A stretch of 64,000 nt of DNA from Bradyrhizobium sp. dw_411 (GTDB lineage: Bacteria; Pseudomonadota; Alphaproteobacteria; Rhizobiales; Xanthobacteraceae). Below the pieces are notes generated by a model. It was not told the DNA's origin, did not search any database, and worked only from the letters and a program-made list of their open reading frames with translations. The stretch covers positions 62,001 through 126,000 of the forward strand of contig NZ_JAAVUY010000013.1 in assembly GCF_018449695.1 (NCBI RefSeq), read 5' to 3'. The number at the start of each line of letters is the position of its first letter. Positions within the stretch are counted from its first letter, which is position 1. Shown one piece after another: positions 61,461-64,000 of the stretch. A program made the translations under genes and the position numbers.

Positions 61461-64000
61461 CTAGCCTGACTGGCTGGCGGGGACGCGCGAGAGAGTCCTC
61501 TCTGGCAGCCGGGTCGTTGATAAGGACCGGCCGACCTCCCTTAGCAGAGCGTATGCTTGCGCGACGCAATGCTGGATCAGCCATCGCTCGAAATCGACGG
61601 GCGCCAAGGCCGGGGCGTGCAGAAATCCCTGGACGACGTCGCATCCGAGTTCCGCCAGCAACCGGCGCTGGCCCTCGGTCTCGACACCCTCGGCCACTAC
61701 GCTCATCTTCAGACTCTGGCCGACGCGAATCACCGCGGTGGTGATCGCCCGCGCGCCGGCATCGGTCTCGATATTATTCATGAAGCTGCGGTCGATCTTG
61801 AGCTCGCGGATCGGCAAATGCGCAAGCCGGCTAAGGCTTGAATATCCGGTGCCGAAATCGTCCAGCGAGAGCCCGACGCCGAGTTTCCGGACCTCATCCA
61901 TGGTCCGGACCGCAGCCGAATTCTCGTCCAGAATTACCCCCTCGGTGATCTCGAGCATCAGGGTCTCGGGCGACAGGCCATTCTCCTGGATCGCGCCGGC
62001 CACCACTGTCGCGAGATTCGCATTGTGAAAGTTGAGCGGCGACAGATTGACCGACACGCAGGGGACGTCCAGCCCCGCATTGCGCCAGAGCGCGATCTGC
62101 CGGCACGCCTCACGCATCGACCAGATACCGATCTGTTCGATCAGCCCGCACTCTTCCGCAAGCGGAATAAACTTCGACGGCGGAACCTCGCCTAATACCG
62201 GATCGTACCAGCGCGCCAGCGCTTCGACGCCGTACAGCGCGCCTCCGTCGGTTCTGATCTGGGGCTGATAGTGCAGCTTCAGATGGCCTTGTGCGATGGC
62301 GCTCCGCAGCGCTGTGACGTAAGTCAGCCGCTGCTCGGCCATTACGTTCATATCGACGGTGAACACGCGGTGAGTGGACCGGCCGGCCTGCTTGGCCTTG
62401 TACATCGCGGCATCGGCATGCTTCATCAGCGAATCGATATCCGTCGCATTGTCCGGATAGACGCTGATCCCCATGCTGGCCGAGACCGGCACCGTGCGGC
62501 CGCCGAGACGCATCGGGACCGCCAGCACGTCAGTAATGCGGCGCGCGATCGTCGCGGCGCCCTCGGCATCGCAGTTCGACAACATCAGGATGAATTCGTC
62601 GCCACCCAATCGGCTGAGCACATCCCCTGGCCGGGTCTGGCCCATCAGGCGTTGGGTGACGCCGACCAGCAATTCGTCGCCGACCGAATGTCCGAGCGTG
62701 TCGTTCACGTCCTTGAAGTGGTCAAGATCAATGAAGATCAACGCAATGTGCTCGTCGGCCGGGCAATCCTCGATCGCCTGCTCGGTCAGTTGGCGCAGAT
62801 GCGCGCGGTTGGGCAATCCTGTCAGCATGTCATGGTAGGCGAGGCGCGCAATCTGGTTGCGGGACTCCTCCCGCTCGATGGCCAGCGCGCAGAGATGAAC
62901 GCAGGCGTCGACGATCTTCTGATGCCAATGGTTAGGTGCGCGCGCCTCCCTGAAATAGAACGCGAAAGTTCCGATCACGCGACCGTCTCTCGCCTTGATC
63001 GGCGAAGACCAGCACGCCCGCAGGCCGGCCGCGAGCGGCATATCCTTGTAGGGCAGCCATCGCGAATCGGTAGCGATGTCCTGCGCCAGAACAGGGACGC
63101 CGAGGGCCGCGGCCGCTCCGCATGAGCCGACGTCCGGACCGATCGCAAGGCCGTCAAGCGCCAGGCAATAGCCGGCCGGAAGATTCGGACCGGCTAAAGG
63201 ATGAACCAAGCCATCGCCATCGACCCGCAACACCGACGATACGACGTCGGGCGCGATGATCTCCACCCTGCGGCACAGCATGTCGAAGACGTCACGGATC
63301 GGAGTTTCAAGGGCGAGCGCCTCGAGCACGTGGCGCTGCAACGACTGCAACTGCTTGCCTTCGGTGATATCGGTAAGCAGCATCACGAGGTTTTTGAGCT
63401 TGCCTTGTCCGTCGCTCACCGCGCTGATCGCAGCCGATACCCAGATCTCGCTGCCGGCCTTGGTATAGACCAGGATTTCCTCTTCCACATCATTGCCAAG
63501 CTCGGTCTGGCGGCGCAGCCGTTCCAGCGTCGCCTGATCGGTATATCTGCCGGCGAGCAGCTCACTCGGTAGTCGGCCGATCGACTCCGACGCGGTGTAT
63601 CCGAAAACCCTGAAGAATGCTTCGTTGCCGTACGCGATCCGCCGTTCATGGTCGGTTACGATGACCATCCGCGTGGTTCTGGCGGCGACCAACGCATGGA
63701 GCGCCAGCGCTTCCCGCTGCCGCACCTCCACGGTGACATCGCGAACGAACCCCATATAGATGATCTCGTTGTCGATCGCGACGCGCGACATCGACAACGC
63801 TCCCCAGATCTCAACGCCGTCCTTGCGGGTGATCTTTACTTCGCGGCTCGTCCCGACGATACGGTTGACGCCGGTCGCGCGGTTCGCCTCGATGTATCCG
63901 TTGTGGTGCGCCTGGATATGCGCCGGCACGAGGCAACTGACATTGCGGCCGAGCACTTCGTCGCGAGAATACCCCCACAACCGCTCCGCGGCCGCATTGA
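61461..64000 (-). CDS. PAS-PAS-GAF-GGDEF-EAL c-di-GMP protein (5' end outside window)
   Basis: The gene enters from beyond 64000 and its reading frame is open to the window edge (NAAAERLWGYSRDE just before the first PAS motif), so the N-terminus is missing. The visible part, about 845 aa, has PAS (LGRNVSCLVPAHIQAHHNGY), a second PAS, a GAF region, GGDEF with an intact RLGGDEFILM, and EAL with an intact GVEALARW and DDFGTGYSSL. Both catalytic halves look intact, so it could make and break c-di-GMP in response to a PAS signal. Confidence 0.93.
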   Translation of the reverse strand, partial: NAAAERLWGYSRDEVLGRNVSCLVPAHIQAHHNGYIEANRATGVNRIVGTSREVKITRKDGVEIWGALSMSRVAIDNEIIYMGFVRDVTVEVRQREALALHALVAARTTRMVIVTDHERRIAYGNEAFFRVFGYTASESIGRLPSELLAGRYTDQATLERLRRQTELGNDVEEEILVYTKAGSEIWVSAAISAVSDGQGKLKNLVMLLTDITEGKQLQSLQRHVLEALALETPIRDVFDMLCRRVEIIAPDVVSSVLRVDGDGLVHPLAGPNLPAGYCLALDGLAIGPDVGSCGAAAALGVPVLAQDIATDSRWLPYKDMPLAAGLRACWSSPIKARDGRVIGTFAFYFREARAPNHWHQKIVDACVHLCALAIEREESRNQIARLAYHDMLTGLPNRAHLRQLTEQAIEDCPADEHIALIFIDLDHFKDVNDTLGHSVGDELLVGVTQRLMGQTRPGDVLSRLGGDEFILMLSNCDAEGAATIARRITDVLAVPMRLGGRTVPVSASMGISVYPDNATDIDSLMKHADAAMYKAKQAGRSTHRVFTVDMNVMAEQRLTYVTALRSAIAQGHLKLHYQPQIRTDGGALYGVEALARWYDPVLGEVPPSKFIPLAEECGLIEQIGIWSMREACRQIALWRNAGLDVPCVSVNLSPLNFHNANLATVVAGAIQENGLSPETLMLEITEGVILDENSAAVRTMDEVRKLGVGLSLDDFGTGYSSLSRLAHLPIRELKIDRSFMNNIETDAGARAITTAVIRVGQSLKMSVVAEGVETEGQRRLLAELGCDVVQGFLHAPALAPVDFERWLIQHCVAQAYALLREVGRSLSTTRLPERTLSRVPASQSG

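Overview
The window looks like chromosomal DNA of a Bradyrhizobium/Rhodopseudomonas-type alphaproteobacterium (Nitrobacteraceae). The evidence is a GC-rich gene-dense layout, long rhizobial Porin_2-type porins, an amino acid:[carrier protein] ligase of the kind characterised in Bradyrhizobium japonicum, FixK-type and IclR-type palindromes, and several dispersed palindromic repeats. No rRNA, tRNA, CRISPR array, prophage or insertion sequence was recognised. The call rests on reading the sequence, not on a database search.

Layout. 1-2.1 kb: a minus-strand operon of metallophosphoesterase, cupredoxin and ECF sigma factor. 2.9-10.7 kb: four tandem paralogous porins, all with GTG starts, sharing a conserved leader block 89-97 nt upstream of the start. 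11-14 kb: a Tat-exported gluconate-2-dehydrogenase-like complex (small subunit, GMC flavoprotein, cytochrome c). 14-17.6 kb: small secreted proteins, a secreted heme-motif/beta-propeller protein and a DoxX-like membrane protein. 17.8-21.6 kb: a carrier protein, an acyl-CoA-dehydrogenase-like flavoprotein, an aminoacyl-carrier-protein ligase and a GNAT protein, a set that suggests chemistry on a carrier-bound amino acid. 21.6-29 kb: branched-chain aminotransferase, esterase, MetY and MetA (methionine synthesis), polysaccharide deacetylase and RecQ.

29-34.4 kb: a polyamine-type ABC importer facing a two-subunit ThDP decarboxylase. 34.6-45.7 kb: mainly minus-strand metabolic genes (HAD phosphatase, NadC-like phosphoribosyltransferase, amidohydrolase, aldehyde dehydrogenase, OMP-decarboxylase-like barrel, G3E GTPase, CinA/PncC), with a divergent MocR regulator and a phosphoribosyltransferase. 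45.7-53.5 kb: a trypsin-like protease, a second secreted heme/carboxypeptidase-regulatory protein, an orphan Bug/TctC binding protein and small hypothetical genes.

53.6-60.2 kb: a tight five-gene operon (two-piece dikinase resembling phenylphosphate synthase, SDR, VanA-like Rieske oxygenase, HAD phosphatase) with a divergent IclR regulator and a perfect operator-like palindrome between them. This is the strongest candidate for an undescribed pathway. 60.3-64 kb: a universal stress protein with an upstream FixK/FNR-type box, and the 3' part of a PAS-PAS-GAF-GGDEF-EAL protein that runs off the window.
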